Part shown: one piece after another, positions 1-7,983 of the stretch
How positions within the stretch are numbered: position 1 is the stretch's first letter
Layout of the letters: the number at the start of each line of letters is the position of its first letter
Source of the DNA: a bacterium
Lineage (GTDB): Bacteria; Elusimicrobiota; Elusimicrobia; UBA1565; UBA9628
Length of the DNA: 24,976 nt
Direction: 5' to 3'
NCBI GenBank assembly: GCA_021796015.1
Contig: JAJYOT010000026.1
Coordinates: 1 to 24,976, forward strand
Made by a program: the position numbers and the translations under genes
Notes under the pieces: generated by a model
What the model was told of the DNA's origin: nothing
Seen by the model: only the letters and a program-made list of their open reading frames with translations
The model's database searches: none

Positions 1-99
1 GAAGAAGTGAAAGATTTAGAGGACGCGGGCCATTGTGATTGCGGCGGAAAGACCCGCCGGGCCGGCCCCAACGATGAGCGCATCATATTCATCGGTCAT
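1..99 (-). pseudogene. N-terminus of an FAD-dependent oxidoreductase, interrupted by an early stop
   Basis: Reading from the ATG at 99-97, the first 27 residues are a classic dinucleotide-binding beta-alpha-beta start, with the GAGPAG (GxGxxG) motif at residues 11-16 and an alanine-rich helix. This is typical of thioredoxin-reductase-like or geranylgeranyl-reductase-like flavoproteins. A TAA stop in frame lies at 18-16. In the frame reached by skipping two bases near codon 25, the last visible codons read RPLNLSLL, which resembles the expected second beta strand. A frameshift is therefore more likely than a clean truncation. The start lies 2 bases after the stop of the response regulator, so the two were or are co-transcribed. 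The rest of the gene would lie outside the window. A sequencing error cannot be excluded. Confidence 0.5.
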
Positions 100-101
100 G
101 A

Positions 102-473
102 TTATGCCGTTTGCCCCACCGCTCTAAGAGCTTGAGAAACCAGGGCCTCGATGTCGCAGGGTTTGGTCATGAAGGCAACAACTTGCGGGAATTTTTGAAA
201 GAGGGGCTTAGAAGGTTCAAGCGCGGTCAAAACGATGACGGGGATTGTTTTAGTCTCGGGGTTTTCCGCAATTTGTTGCCCCAGGGAATAGCCGTCAATT
301 CCCGGAAGCATCACGTCTAAAATGAGAAGATCCGGTTTATGCGCGGAGATGGCGGATAGGGCTTGCTTTCCGCTGTCGCAGGTCGTGGTCTTAAAGCCCG
401 CCTTTTCGAGGGCGTAGGAAATCATTTTCAGCATTTCCGGTTCATCATCAACAATTAGAACTTTCTTTTCCAT
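102..473 (-). CDS. Single-domain response regulator (CheY-like receiver)
   Basis: This 123-residue protein is only a receiver domain. The acidic pair is D9/D10, the phospho-acceptor is D53 (in the strand ILDVMLPG), the switch threonine is T83 and the conserved lysine is K104 before a proline. There is no DNA-binding or enzymatic output domain, so it must act through a protein partner, as CheY, Spo0F or DivK types do. No histidine kinase is in the window. The gene is followed 2 bases later by an FAD-enzyme start, and is divergent from the aldehyde dehydrogenase. A strong sigma70-type promoter sits immediately upstream (482-509), with the predicted start of transcription only about 2 bases before the ATG. 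The specific signal is unknown. Confidence 0.9.
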   Translation of the reverse strand: MEKKVLIVDDEPEMLKMISYALEKAGFKTTTCDSGKQALSAISAHKPDLLILDVMLPGIDGYSLGQQIAENPETKTIPVIVLTALEPSKPLFQKFPQVVAFMTKPCDIEALVSQALRAVGQTA

Positions 474-481
474 GTCCTTAA

Positions 482-509
482 ACTATAAATTACGCCTTAT
501 AGCTGTCAA
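482..509 (-). promoter_or_regulatory. Strong sigma70-like promoter for the response regulator
   Basis: On the minus strand TTGACA (509-504) is followed after 16 bases by TATAGT (487-482). This is a perfect -35 and a 5/6 match for the -10. The expected transcription start is near 475, only 2 bases before the ATG at 473. The AAGGA next to the ATG is too close to act as a normal Shine-Dalgarno site. Confidence 0.65.
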
Positions 510-517
510 TGATGCGC

Positions 518-551
518 TATACTATGCTCAAAAGACCTAAAGGATCATTCC
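518..551 (+). promoter_or_regulatory. -10 element and ribosome-binding site of the aldehyde dehydrogenase
   Basis: TATACT at 518-523 is a good -10 hexamer, although no convincing -35 is seen upstream. AAAGGA at 539-544 lies 7 bases before the ATG at 552 and is a sound Shine-Dalgarno site. The -10 lies about 9 bases from the -35 of the divergent response regulator promoter, so the two promoters probably interfere with each other. Confidence 0.4.
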
Positions 552-1883
552 ATGGATAAAATTAAAGACATCGACGAAGTGTTGGAATCAGCGGGCCTGG
601 TCGCACGAACTTTTAATGAGACGGCGGCATTGCCCTCCTATATTCGCGCCGACATTCTGCAAAAAATTTCGGGGAGAATAGCGGGTTTGGCCGAAGATTT
701 TGCGCGGCTTATTTGTCAGGAAGTGAAAAAGCCTATCAAAGAAGCGCGGAGAGAAGTTTCTCGATCAGTTTTCACCTTTAATTGGGCGGCTGAGGAATCA
801 AAACGGTTCGGCGGCGAGGTTTTGCCGCTGGATTTGGACACGTCCAGCGTTGGGCGATTGGCTTTGACCCGCCGTTTCGCGCGCGGCCCCGCGCTTTTAA
901 TTTCTCCTTTTAATTTTCCGCTCAACCTCGTCGCTCATAAAGTCGCGCCCGCGATTGCTTTAGGAATTCCTTTTGTTCTTAAGCCCGCGCCCCAGGCTCC
1001 CAAAACCGCCCAAAAATTAATGGACATTATTTTTGAATCGGGTTGGCCCAAGGGCGCTGCTACGGCCGCGTTTTGCTCCAACGAAGCGGCGGAGCAACTG
1101 GTTCAGAGCGATTTATTCTCCATTCTTTCCTTTACTGGAAGCGCCGCGGTGGGATGGAAGCTCAAATCCTTGGCCGGAAAAAAGCGCGTGATTCTGGAAT
1201 TGGGGGGAACCGCTCCGCTTTATGTGGATGAAGGAGCTGATTTAGCTTTCGCGGCCAAAAGGGCGGCTTGGGGGGCTTTTTATTACAGCGGCCAGGTTTG
1301 TATTTCGCTTCAGAAAATTTTTGCTGTTGCGTCTTCTTATGAGAAGTTTAAAGACTTGTTGCTTCAAGAAATAGCGGCTCTAAAGATTGGCGATCCAATG
1401 GATGAAAACACCGATATCGGCCCCTTGATTGATTCAAAATCAGAAGAGCGCGTTGAAAATTGGGTTTCGGAAGCGGTTGGTCAAGGCGCGAAAGTTTTGT
1501 GCGGAGGAAAACGCATGGGAAATGGCCTTTTTCCCGCGACCTTACTTGAAAATGCGCCTCAAAATTGTCGGCTTAATTGCGAGGAGGTTTTTGGGCCCGT
1601 CGCGACGCTTGAAAAAGTCGAGAATGCCGAACAGGCGCTTAAAAAAATGTCGGAGGGTTCTTACGGCCTTCAGGCCGGGATTTTCACCAAGGATTTAAAA
1701 TTGGCTCTCCAAGCCTGGCGGGAGCTTCCCTATGGCGGAATTATCATCAACGATATTCCGGCTTTTCGCTCGGACGCCATGCCTTACGGCGGGAGTAAGG
1801 ATTCCGGCATCGGACGGGAAGGGGTGCGCTATGCGATGGAGGAATACTCAGAAATTAAGACCCTGGTGATTAATCCCGCGTGA
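552..1883 (+). CDS. NAD(P)-dependent aldehyde dehydrogenase
   Basis: The protein (443 residues) has the full catalytic set of the ALDH superfamily. The oxyanion asparagine is N121 in SPFNFP, the cofactor lysine is K144 in LKPAP, the FTGS turn is at 194-197, the general base is E216 in LELGG, the nucleophile is C250 in GQVCI, and EVFGP is at 344-348. The enzyme oxidises an aldehyde to the acid, with NAD(P) as acceptor. The overall pattern resembles the lactaldehyde, succinate-semialdehyde and non-phosphorylating GAPDH branch, but the substrate cannot be read from sequence. It is slightly short for the family (about 450-500 residues). It appears monocistronic, since the next genes run on the other strand. 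The start is supported by a Shine-Dalgarno site 7 bases upstream. Confidence 0.9.
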   Translation: MDKIKDIDEVLESAGLVARTFNETAALPSYIRADILQKISGRIAGLAEDFARLICQEVKKPIKEARREVSRSVFTFNWAAEESKRFGGEVLPLDLDTSSVGRLALTRRFARGPALLISPFNFPLNLVAHKVAPAIALGIPFVLKPAPQAPKTAQKLMDIIFESGWPKGAATAAFCSNEAAEQLVQSDLFSILSFTGSAAVGWKLKSLAGKKRVILELGGTAPLYVDEGADLAFAAKRAAWGAFYYSGQVCISLQKIFAVASSYEKFKDLLLQEIAALKIGDPMDENTDIGPLIDSKSEERVENWVSEAVGQGAKVLCGGKRMGNGLFPATLLENAPQNCRLNCEEVFGPVATLEKVENAEQALKKMSEGSYGLQAGIFTKDLKLALQAWRELPYGGIIINDIPAFRSDAMPYGGSKDSGIGREGVRYAMEEYSEIKTLVINPA

Positions 1884-1970
1884 TGCGTTCCTGGAAATTT
1901 TCGCGGGGCTTATAAGCGGCCGGTGGCGTTAAACTTCCGAAGCCCCTGGATTTGAGGGTAGGCTGGTTGG

Positions 1971-2972
1971 TTATTTCCTCTTATAATCAGCGGGGATGAT
2001 AAAATCGGCTTGGGGCAAGGGCGCGAGTTTAATTGACGAGACGACGGTTTTCATGGACATAAGCGGGGAAGCGCCGTTAGGATTTGCGGCTTTTAAAATT
2101 CCCTGAAGGAGATTTTTGGTCGCGGCGGGCATGCCGGCCGGAAGTTGCGAGGCATCGAAGCCGCTTGAGGCGGAGGCTTGGGGTTTTTGTCCCGGAAGAG
2201 ACAAATACCAATCACTGTTCATTTCAATAGGAAACCCCGGTAGTTCGGCCATTTTTTTTCGAAACTCGGTAATTCCCTGGGTTAGCGCTGTCCCCGTGGC
2301 CCCGTTATAATGGGTGATGGATTTAAGCATTTCAAGACCCTGAAGCTGAGCCCCAATGCCGGTTGAACCAATTCCCGCCGCCTTCACATATCGCGCATTA
2401 AAAGATTCTATTTCCCGATGGGCTTTTCGCAAAGTCAGGGTCCAAGGCGCAACCCAAATTTTCATTTTAACCTTGAAAGTAGAAATTTGTTTGTTGGTGG
2501 TGTTTTCCAGCTTCATCGTAAATGTGGCGTTGTAAAGGCGGGTTTTAAATCCATGAATAATTTTTCGCGCTTTTGCGGGCACTATTTTAAAAGAAGTTCC
2601 TTTTAAGCGAACCGGAATGTGCTTCATCGGGGGGGGCGCTGGCGGCTTTGAGGCCAGTGGGGCCTCAGCATAGGTGTGGCTTTGCGGGTTAAGAATCCAT
2701 CTTTTTTGTTCTCCAAGATGAATGAGATCAATCTTGCGTTGCGGCCCTTGTGTACCACCGACGAGGCTCATCATGGAACCGGATAAATTCTGAGAAGAGT
2801 CAACCCAGGAATCGCTTCCTTTGATTTTTTGAACGGTTTTTCCGGTCGTCGCTCCGATTCCCATAAAACCGCTTGTTTGATAGCTCTCCTTGATTTGAAC
2901 GTCGGCCTTGACGGGAGATGAAAAAATCGCGCTTTCAAAAACGAGAAGGGCGGCTAAGGCGAGTGGCTTCAT
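1971..2972 (-). CDS. Exported DUF4412-like protein of unknown function
   Basis: The start chosen is the ATG at 2972, giving 333 residues. An upstream in-frame start at 3050 would put 26 hydrophilic residues before the signal peptide and would lie inside the preceding gene. Residues 1-23 form a signal peptide ending PVKA, so the mature protein is periplasmic or surface exposed. The body has a 'strip of conserved mid-size segments' feel of DUF4412 or LolA-like folds: a KIIHGFKTRLYNATF segment and a later ELPGFPIEMN segment resemble the two signature parts of that family. A proline-rich stretch lies near residues 108-118. It overlaps the TPR gene by 4 bases (ATGA), so the two are translationally coupled and probably work in the same envelope process. 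The function is not known. Confidence 0.7.
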   Translation of the reverse strand: MKPLALAALLVFESAIFSSPVKADVQIKESYQTSGFMGIGATTGKTVQKIKGSDSWVDSSQNLSGSMMSLVGGTQGPQRKIDLIHLGEQKRWILNPQSHTYAEAPLASKPPAPPPMKHIPVRLKGTSFKIVPAKARKIIHGFKTRLYNATFTMKLENTTNKQISTFKVKMKIWVAPWTLTLRKAHREIESFNARYVKAAGIGSTGIGAQLQGLEMLKSITHYNGATGTALTQGITEFRKKMAELPGFPIEMNSDWYLSLPGQKPQASASSGFDASQLPAGMPAATKNLLQGILKAANPNGASPLMSMKTVVSSIKLAPLPQADFIIPADYKRK

Positions 2973-4321
2973 GAAGCGGTTGAGTTCCCACTCTGGCTTT
3001 CTAAAGGAGATAAAACGCTCAGGCGATGGCGGGCTCGATGGCGTCTCCACCAGGAAGCGGGGTCATACCAATGTCCCGGGTAGGTCAGATAGCGTTGATA
3101 AAGCTGTTCCGCGTGGGCCGGGTCTTTCGTTTTTTCATAGCAGAGTCCCGCGGCCTTGTAGAGATAAATAGGCGCTTGTCGGCTTTGGGAGAAAGCGTCG
3201 GCGAAAGAAACGAGAAAATTAACCTCGCCGGCAAAATCAGACATTTCGCCGGAGGCTTTAATCGCGTTTTCAAAAGCTTTTTTTGAGGCGGGAGCGTTGG
3301 GGTAGAGTTTAATGATTTGCTGATCGGTTTTAATCGCCAAAGTCCACTGATCGAGTTTTGAAAAAAGAGCGCTTAAAGATTGTAAAGAGCCCAAGACCTT
3401 ATCACTTTGCGGATAATCCGAGATAAGTTTTTGATAAACCCTGATGGCGTTTTTATAATCTCCAACTTTTTTGTAGAGAGAAGCGGCTTCAAATTCGGCT
3501 TGGGGGGCATAAGCGCTTTCCGGATAGGCTGAGAAAACCTCTCTAAAGAAAATAATCGCTTTGTGTCTTTGATCGTCGCCCTCAAATAACTGAGCCAAGC
3601 GCATCAAAATGGCATCGGAATGGGGATAGCGCGGAAAGCGAACTTCAAAACGCCGAAACTCTTTTTCAGCCGCTTTTCTTAAAGAGCCTCCGGTGTATTG
3701 GGGAATATCCTCAAGAAGAGAAGCTAAACGCTCTTCTTTATTCATTCCCTGGGGCGGAGTAGCCAAATTTTGCCAATTAGGCTTTAATTTTCGTCCTAAG
3801 GTTTTTTTGGCTAAAGTCAGGAAATTTGATTGAGCTTCAAGGACTTCAGAGGATTGAGGGTATTCGTAGATGAGGCAGAGATAATCCATGAGGGCTTTTT
3901 TATTTTGTCTGGCCGCTTGATGGAAAGAAGCTAAAAGCATCCAGGCTTTGGGGGTTTTGGGAAAATCGGGGTTTGCGGCAATAAAGAGGCTCATGGCCTT
4001 GGCCAAGGCCGCCGCCTCTTTTTTATTTCGCGGAGAAGGTTCGGAGCTGAGAAACTTCCATTCTGCTTTTCGGTCGAAGGTCTTCGTGGCGGTTTCAGAT
4101 GAGACGGATGATTTTATGGGGCGGCTTTGATGGCTCACGACAAGTTTTTTCTTGCGCGCTTTTTTCGGAGAAGCAGCTTGAGGGGCGGAAGAAGAGCTTG
4201 AAGAAATTGAAATAGTGGTGGGCGTGTCTTGAGCGGATAAAAAAATCGGGATAAAAATAAGTCCGGAGAAAGACAAAATCAAAATATTTTTGACTCGCTT
4301 TAAAGGTTGTTTATTTGTCAT
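2969..4321 (-). CDS. Exported tetratricopeptide-repeat protein
   Basis: With the ATG at 4321 the protein has 450 residues. It starts with a basic segment and a hydrophobic stretch ending near FLSAQ (signal peptide, about 30 residues), followed by a serine-rich and lysine-rich low-complexity linker to about residue 80. Then come several TPR-like helical pairs, for example FFREVFSAYPESAYA and RVYQKLISDYPQSDK. This is the BamD/CpoB style of periplasmic TPR protein that scaffolds envelope complexes. An in-frame GTG at 4360 has AGGAAGG nearby but would put 13 residues ahead of the signal. The ATG fits both the signal peptide and a -10 element exactly 6 bases upstream. The C-terminus overlaps the next gene by 4 bases. 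The partner is unknown. Confidence 0.75.
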   Translation of the reverse strand: MTNKQPLKRVKNILILSFSGLIFIPIFLSAQDTPTTISISSSSSSAPQAASPKKARKKKLVVSHQSRPIKSSVSSETATKTFDRKAEWKFLSSEPSPRNKKEAAALAKAMSLFIAANPDFPKTPKAWMLLASFHQAARQNKKALMDYLCLIYEYPQSSEVLEAQSNFLTLAKKTLGRKLKPNWQNLATPPQGMNKEERLASLLEDIPQYTGGSLRKAAEKEFRRFEVRFPRYPHSDAILMRLAQLFEGDDQRHKAIIFFREVFSAYPESAYAPQAEFEAASLYKKVGDYKNAIRVYQKLISDYPQSDKVLGSLQSLSALFSKLDQWTLAIKTDQQIIKLYPNAPASKKAFENAIKASGEMSDFAGEVNFLVSFADAFSQSRQAPIYLYKAAGLCYEKTKDPAHAEQLYQRYLTYPGHWYDPASWWRRHRARHRLSVLSPLESQSGNSTAS

Positions 4322-4327
4322 AATATA

Positions 4328-4333
4328 AATATA
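4328..4333 (-). promoter_or_regulatory. -10 element of the TPR gene, placed for a leaderless start
   Basis: Minus-strand TATATT at 4333-4328 is followed by exactly 6 bases and then the ATG, so the predicted transcript would begin on the A of the ATG. No clear -35 is visible. The region is simply AT-rich, so this is only suggestive. Confidence 0.35.
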
Positions 4334-4388
4334 GCTTAATTTCCTTCCTATTTTATCCACGTTGAACCATGCTGGTCGCCGGAAAAAA

Positions 4389-4413
4389 TAACTTGAGTAA
4401 TTTAATCAGGTAT
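4389..4413 (+). promoter_or_regulatory. IscR type 1-like operator in the suf promoter
   Basis: By hand alignment, 21 of 25 positions match the E. coli IscR type 1 consensus (ATASYYGACTRWWWYAGTCRRSTAT). The site is an imperfect inverted repeat centred near 4401 and spans the -35 through the first base of the extended -10, so binding would block RNA polymerase. The operon encodes an Rrf2 regulator with three cysteines (10020-10481), the obvious candidate reader. Matching to the E. coli consensus is sequence observation. Binding is inferred. Confidence 0.65.
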
Positions 4414-4421
4414 GTTATACT
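4393..4421 (+). promoter_or_regulatory. suf operon promoter
   Basis: TTGAGT (4393-4398), a 17-base spacer and TATACT (4416-4421) with an upstream TG at 4413-4414 (extended -10). The predicted transcription start is at about 4428, the A of the sufB ATG. No Shine-Dalgarno site is visible before sufB, which fits a leaderless message. Confidence 0.6.
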
Positions 4422-4427
4422 TAGTTT

Positions 4428-5876
4428 ATGGCCAATGGAAAACCGGACGTTCTCAATGAGATTACCGAGCGCGAATATCAATACGGCTTTGTCTCCGATA
4501 TTGAAGCCGATCAAGTTCCCAAGGGCTTGAGCGAAGATCTCATTCGCCTGATCTCGCAAAAGAAAAAAGAACCGGCTTTCCTTTTAGAATTTCGCTTAAA
4601 AGCCTATCGGCATTGGCTTAAAATGAAGGAGCCGGAGTGGGCCAACGTCCACTATCCGGCGATTAATTACCAAGACATCGTCTATTATTCGGCGCCGAAA
4701 CAAAAGAAAAAACTTGCCAGCATGGATGAGGTGGATCCTGAAATTCGGAAAACCTTTGAAAAATTGGGAATTCCCCTGGAAGAGCAGAAAATGCTCTCCA
4801 ACGTCGCGGTGGACGCGGTTTTTGACTCTGTCTCCGTCGCGACGACCTTTAAAAAGACTTTATCCGACGCCGGAGTCATCTTCTGCCCTTTTTCCGAAGC
4901 GGCGATTGAACATCCTGATTTAGTTGAAAAATATCTGGGCTCGGTTGTTCCCTACACCGACAATTTCTTCGCCGCGCTCAATTCCGCCGTGTTTTCAGAC
5001 GGCTCTTTCTGTTACATTCCCAAGGGCGTGCGTTGTCCGATGGAGCTTTCGACCTATTTTCGAATCAACGCGAAGGAAACCGGACAATTTGAACGGACGC
5101 TCATCGTCGCCGAGGAAGGGGCCTCGGTTTCTTATTTAGAAGGTTGCACGGCTCCCATGCGGGATGAAAATCAGCTTCACGCGGCCATTGTGGAACTGGT
5201 TGCATTGGACGACGCCCAAATCAAATATTCGACTATTCAGAACTGGTATCCCGGCGATAAAAACGGAAAAGGCGGCATCTATAATTTTGTGACCAAACGC
5301 GGGAAATGCCAGGGGAAAAATTCCAAAATTTCCTGGACTCAAGTTGAGACAGGATCGGCGATTACCTGGAAATATCCCAGTTGCCTTTTGCTCGGAGAAA
5401 ATTCCGTCGGAGAATTTTATTCCGTGGCCTTGGCCAATCATTTTCAGCAAGCCGATACCGGTACCAAGATGATTCATGTCGGGAAAAACACCAAAAGTAC
5501 GATTATTTCCAAAGGCATCTCGGCGGGACACGGCCAAAACACCTATCGGGGCCTGGTTAAAATCGCCAAGGGGGCGGAATCCAGCCGCAATTATTCCCAA
5601 TGTGATTCGCTATTGATGGGAAATCTGTGCGGGGCGCATACCTTTCCGAGCTTGGAAGTGGGAAACACCTCATCTCAAGTCGAACACGAGGCCACGACTT
5701 CAAAAATCGGGGAAGATCAGCTTTTTTATCTTCGGAGTCGCGGGCTTTCTGCGGAAGATGCGGTGGGGTTGATTGTCAACGGTTTTTGCAAAGAAGTTTT
5801 TCAGGAGTTGCCGATTGAATTTGCAGTCGAGGCCCACAAACTTTTAAGCATTAGTCTTGAAGGCGCGGTGGGATAG
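4428..5876 (+). CDS. sufB: Fe-S cluster assembly scaffold SufB
   Basis: The protein (482 residues, near the usual 470-495) is SufB throughout. It forms the SufBC2D complex in the cytoplasm, where clusters are built from persulfide sulfur and iron. Key residues are visible: C392 in [12 protein letters not shown] aligns with the essential E. coli C405, and the VEHEA segment around E421 aligns with E. coli E434. The C-terminal block with FYLRSRGLS is also typical. It is the first gene of the operon and starts directly at a predicted transcription start, with an IscR-like operator across the promoter. SufC starts 17 bases later with its own GGGAG site. Identification is secure. Confidence 0.97.
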   Translation: MANGKPDVLNEITEREYQYGFVSDIEADQVPKGLSEDLIRLISQKKKEPAFLLEFRLKAYRHWLKMKEPEWANVHYPAINYQDIVYYSAPKQKKKLASMDEVDPEIRKTFEKLGIPLEEQKMLSNVAVDAVFDSVSVATTFKKTLSDAGVIFCPFSEAAIEHPDLVEKYLGSVVPYTDNFFAALNSAVFSDGSFCYIPKGVRCPMELSTYFRINAKETGQFERTLIVAEEGASVSYLEGCTAPMRDENQLHAAIVELVALDDAQIKYSTIQNWYPGDKNGKGGIYNFVTKRGKCQGKNSKISWTQVETGSAITWKYPSCLLLGENSVGEFYSVALANHFQQADTGTKMIHVGKNTKSTIISKGISAGHGQNTYRGLVKIAKGAESSRNYSQCDSLLMGNLCGAHTFPSLEVGNTSSQVEHEATTSKIGEDQLFYLRSRGLSAEDAVGLIVNGFCKEVFQELPIEFAVEAHKLLSISLEGAVG

Positions 5877-5893
5877 GATCACGGGAGAAATTC

Positions 5894-6655
5894 ATGCTAG
5901 AAATTAAAAATTTGTGCGCGAAGGTGGGAGATAAACCCATTCTTAAAGGAGTTAATTTGACCGTTAAGCCCGGAGAGGTTCACGCCATTATGGGGCCGAA
6001 CGGTTCCGGAAAAAGCACCTTGTCCTATATCTTGGCCGGACGGGAAGGCTATGAGGTGACGGAAGGGCAAGTTCTTTATGACGGAAAAAATTTGCTTTCC
6101 ATGCCGACCGAGATTCGGAGCCGGGAAGGCGTTTTCCTCGCGTTCCAATATCCCGTCGAGATTCACGGGGTGACCAATAAATATTTTCTTAAAGCCGCCG
6201 TGAACGCAAAACTTAAATATCAGGGAAAACCGGAAATGAGCGCTGGGCAATTTCTTTCCTTTGTTAAGGAAAAAGCAAAGATGGTTGAGATGAACGAGGC
6301 TCTTTTGAGTCGGCAGGTCAATGCCGGCTTTTCCGGCGGCGAGAAAAAGAGAAACGAAATTCTCCAGATGGCGGCCTTGGAACCCAAACTCGCTATTTTA
6401 GATGAGACCGATTCGGGCTTGGATATTGACGCCCTTAAAATCGTTTCCCACGGCATCAATGCGATGAGAAGCCCTGAAAGATCGTTTTTGGTCATCACCC
6501 ATTATCAGCGGCTTTTGGATTATGTCGTTCCTGATTTTGTCCATGTTTTGTCCGAGGGGCGCATCATTCGCTCCGGCGGCAAAGAACTCGCGCATCAGCT
6601 TGAAAAAGAAGGATACGCTTGGGCTAAAGAGGAGTTTGCGGGAGCCAAAGGATGA
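5894..6655 (+). CDS. sufC: Fe-S assembly ATPase SufC
   Basis: This 253-residue ABC ATPase has Walker A GPNGSGKS at 34-41, a Q-loop in the FQYP segment, the SufC-type signature FSGGEKKRNE and Walker B LAILDETDSGLD. The DETDSGLD form is characteristic of SufC. It has no transmembrane part. It dimerises on SufB and SufD, and ATP hydrolysis reshapes the scaffold during cluster formation. GGGAG lies upstream of the ATG. Its TGA overlaps the sufD ATG by 4 bases. Confidence 0.97.
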   Translation: MLEIKNLCAKVGDKPILKGVNLTVKPGEVHAIMGPNGSGKSTLSYILAGREGYEVTEGQVLYDGKNLLSMPTEIRSREGVFLAFQYPVEIHGVTNKYFLKAAVNAKLKYQGKPEMSAGQFLSFVKEKAKMVEMNEALLSRQVNAGFSGGEKKRNEILQMAALEPKLAILDETDSGLDIDALKIVSHGINAMRSPERSFLVITHYQRLLDYVVPDFVHVLSEGRIIRSGGKELAHQLEKEGYAWAKEEFAGAKG

Positions 6656-7983
6656 AGGAAGCGGTTTTGGAAAAATCTCCATTGGAACTTGAATTCGAAC
6701 AAGCCGCTCCCTATTTGCCCGCTGGAGAGGTTCCGTGGGTTGAACGCCTGAGAAAACGCTCTTTTGAGCGTTTTATTGAAACTGGTTTTCCGCAAGAGAA
6801 AAATCCGGGGTGGAAGTTTTTTCCGGTTTCTAAAATTAAAGAGACTTCTTGGAAACTTTTTGAGTTTCCCGTTAGCGCGCGCGCCGCGGATTTTAAAAAC
6901 TCCTCGCTTTTTTCTAAAGAAGATTGTTTTTCACTTTCATTTCTAAATGGCTATTATCTTTCCGATATCAAGGCGCCTCATTCGGAGGGTTTTATCGCTG
7001 GAAGCCTCGCCTCTCTTTTAAAAAATAATCCGGAGCGGTTTGAAAATTTTTGGGGACATCGCCCGGTCGGGAACCTTGGGGCTTTTGAGGCTTTAAACGG
7101 AGCTTTCTTTCAAGATGGTTCGGCGATTGTTTTGCCGCAAGGTTTTGTTTCTCCCAAACCCGTTCATCTCTTTTTTCTGAATCGTCCGTCTAATCATGCC
7201 TCCATGACCCATCCTCTGAACTTAATCGCTCTGGGCCCGCGCGCGAAGGCGGTCGTTGTCCAGGAATATGGCGGAGAACCGGGCACTTGTTTAACCAACG
7301 CGCTTACGGAAGTTTTTCTGGATGAGGGCGCGGAGCTTGATTTAATCATCATTGAAAGAGAAGGCGCGGGGGCTTTTCATTTGGAATCCATCGCGGTTCA
7401 TCAGGCTTCCCACAGCCGGTTTTCCGTTGCCTCGGTTTTTCTAGGAGAATCGTCTTCCCGACAAGAAATAGAAGTTGAGCTTCAGGGAGAAAACGCCGAG
7501 TGTTCCCTTAACGGGCTTTACCGCTCAAACGGATCTCAAAGCAAAAATATTCAGACGACCATCACCCATTCAAAACCGCGCACCAGAAGCATGGAGCTTT
7601 ACAAAGGGATTTTAGACGAAAAGGGAAAAGCGGCTTTTGAGGGCTTGATTGTGGTTAAACCCGAGGCGCAAAAAACCGACGCAAGCCTCCATAATAAAAA
7701 TCTCATTCTTTCAGAAGAGGCCCAGGTTCACACTAGCCCTGAATTTAAAATTGAGGCTGATGATGTTCGCTGTAAACACGGTTCGGCCATCGGGCAAATG
7801 GACTCAAACGCTCTTTTTTATTTAAAGAGTCGCGGATTCGGTGAAAAAGAGGCGAAAGAGGCTCTTCTCCACGCGTTTCAAAGCGAGATTATTAATTCTA
7901 TTCCTATTGAAAGCGTTCGCCTGGCGGTTTTGGAACTTTTATTCAAGAAATCCGGATTGGAGAGGTCTTTCGATGGGCTTTGA
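6652..7983 (+). CDS. sufD: Fe-S assembly scaffold protein SufD
   Basis: The protein (443 residues) is a SufB paralogue with a divergent N-terminal region and a conserved beta-helix and C-terminal part. H376 in the CKHGSAIGQ block aligns with the functionally important H360 of E. coli SufD, and FYLKSRGF follows as in the family. It lacks the SufB core cysteine. It partners SufB and SufC in the SufBC2D complex. It is coupled to sufC by ATGA, and its 3' end overlaps the sufS start by 11 bases. Confidence 0.95.
   Translation: MKEAVLEKSPLELEFEQAAPYLPAGEVPWVERLRKRSFERFIETGFPQEKNPGWKFFPVSKIKETSWKLFEFPVSARAADFKNSSLFSKEDCFSLSFLNGYYLSDIKAPHSEGFIAGSLASLLKNNPERFENFWGHRPVGNLGAFEALNGAFFQDGSAIVLPQGFVSPKPVHLFFLNRPSNHASMTHPLNLIALGPRAKAVVVQEYGGEPGTCLTNALTEVFLDEGAELDLIIIEREGAGAFHLESIAVHQASHSRFSVASVFLGESSSRQEIEVELQGENAECSLNGLYRSNGSQSKNIQTTITHSKPRTRSMELYKGILDEKGKAAFEGLIVVKPEAQKTDASLHNKNLILSEEAQVHTSPEFKIEADDVRCKHGSAIGQMDSNALFYLKSRGFGEKEAKEALLHAFQSEIINSIPIESVRLAVLELLFKKSGLERSFDGL

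Noticed and set aside
1904..1945. GGGGCTT/AAGCCCC inverted repeat after the aldehyde dehydrogenase
   Set aside because: The loop is nearly 30 bases and no T run follows, so I do not call a terminator.
2969..3050. Upstream start at 3050 for the DUF4412-like protein
   Set aside because: It would add 26 hydrophilic residues before a good signal peptide and lies inside the preceding gene. The ATGA junction at 2972 is the better start.
5136..5600. 154-codon minus-strand open frame inside sufB
   Set aside because: It lies wholly within a conserved gene on the other strand, and its translation has no recognisable motif.
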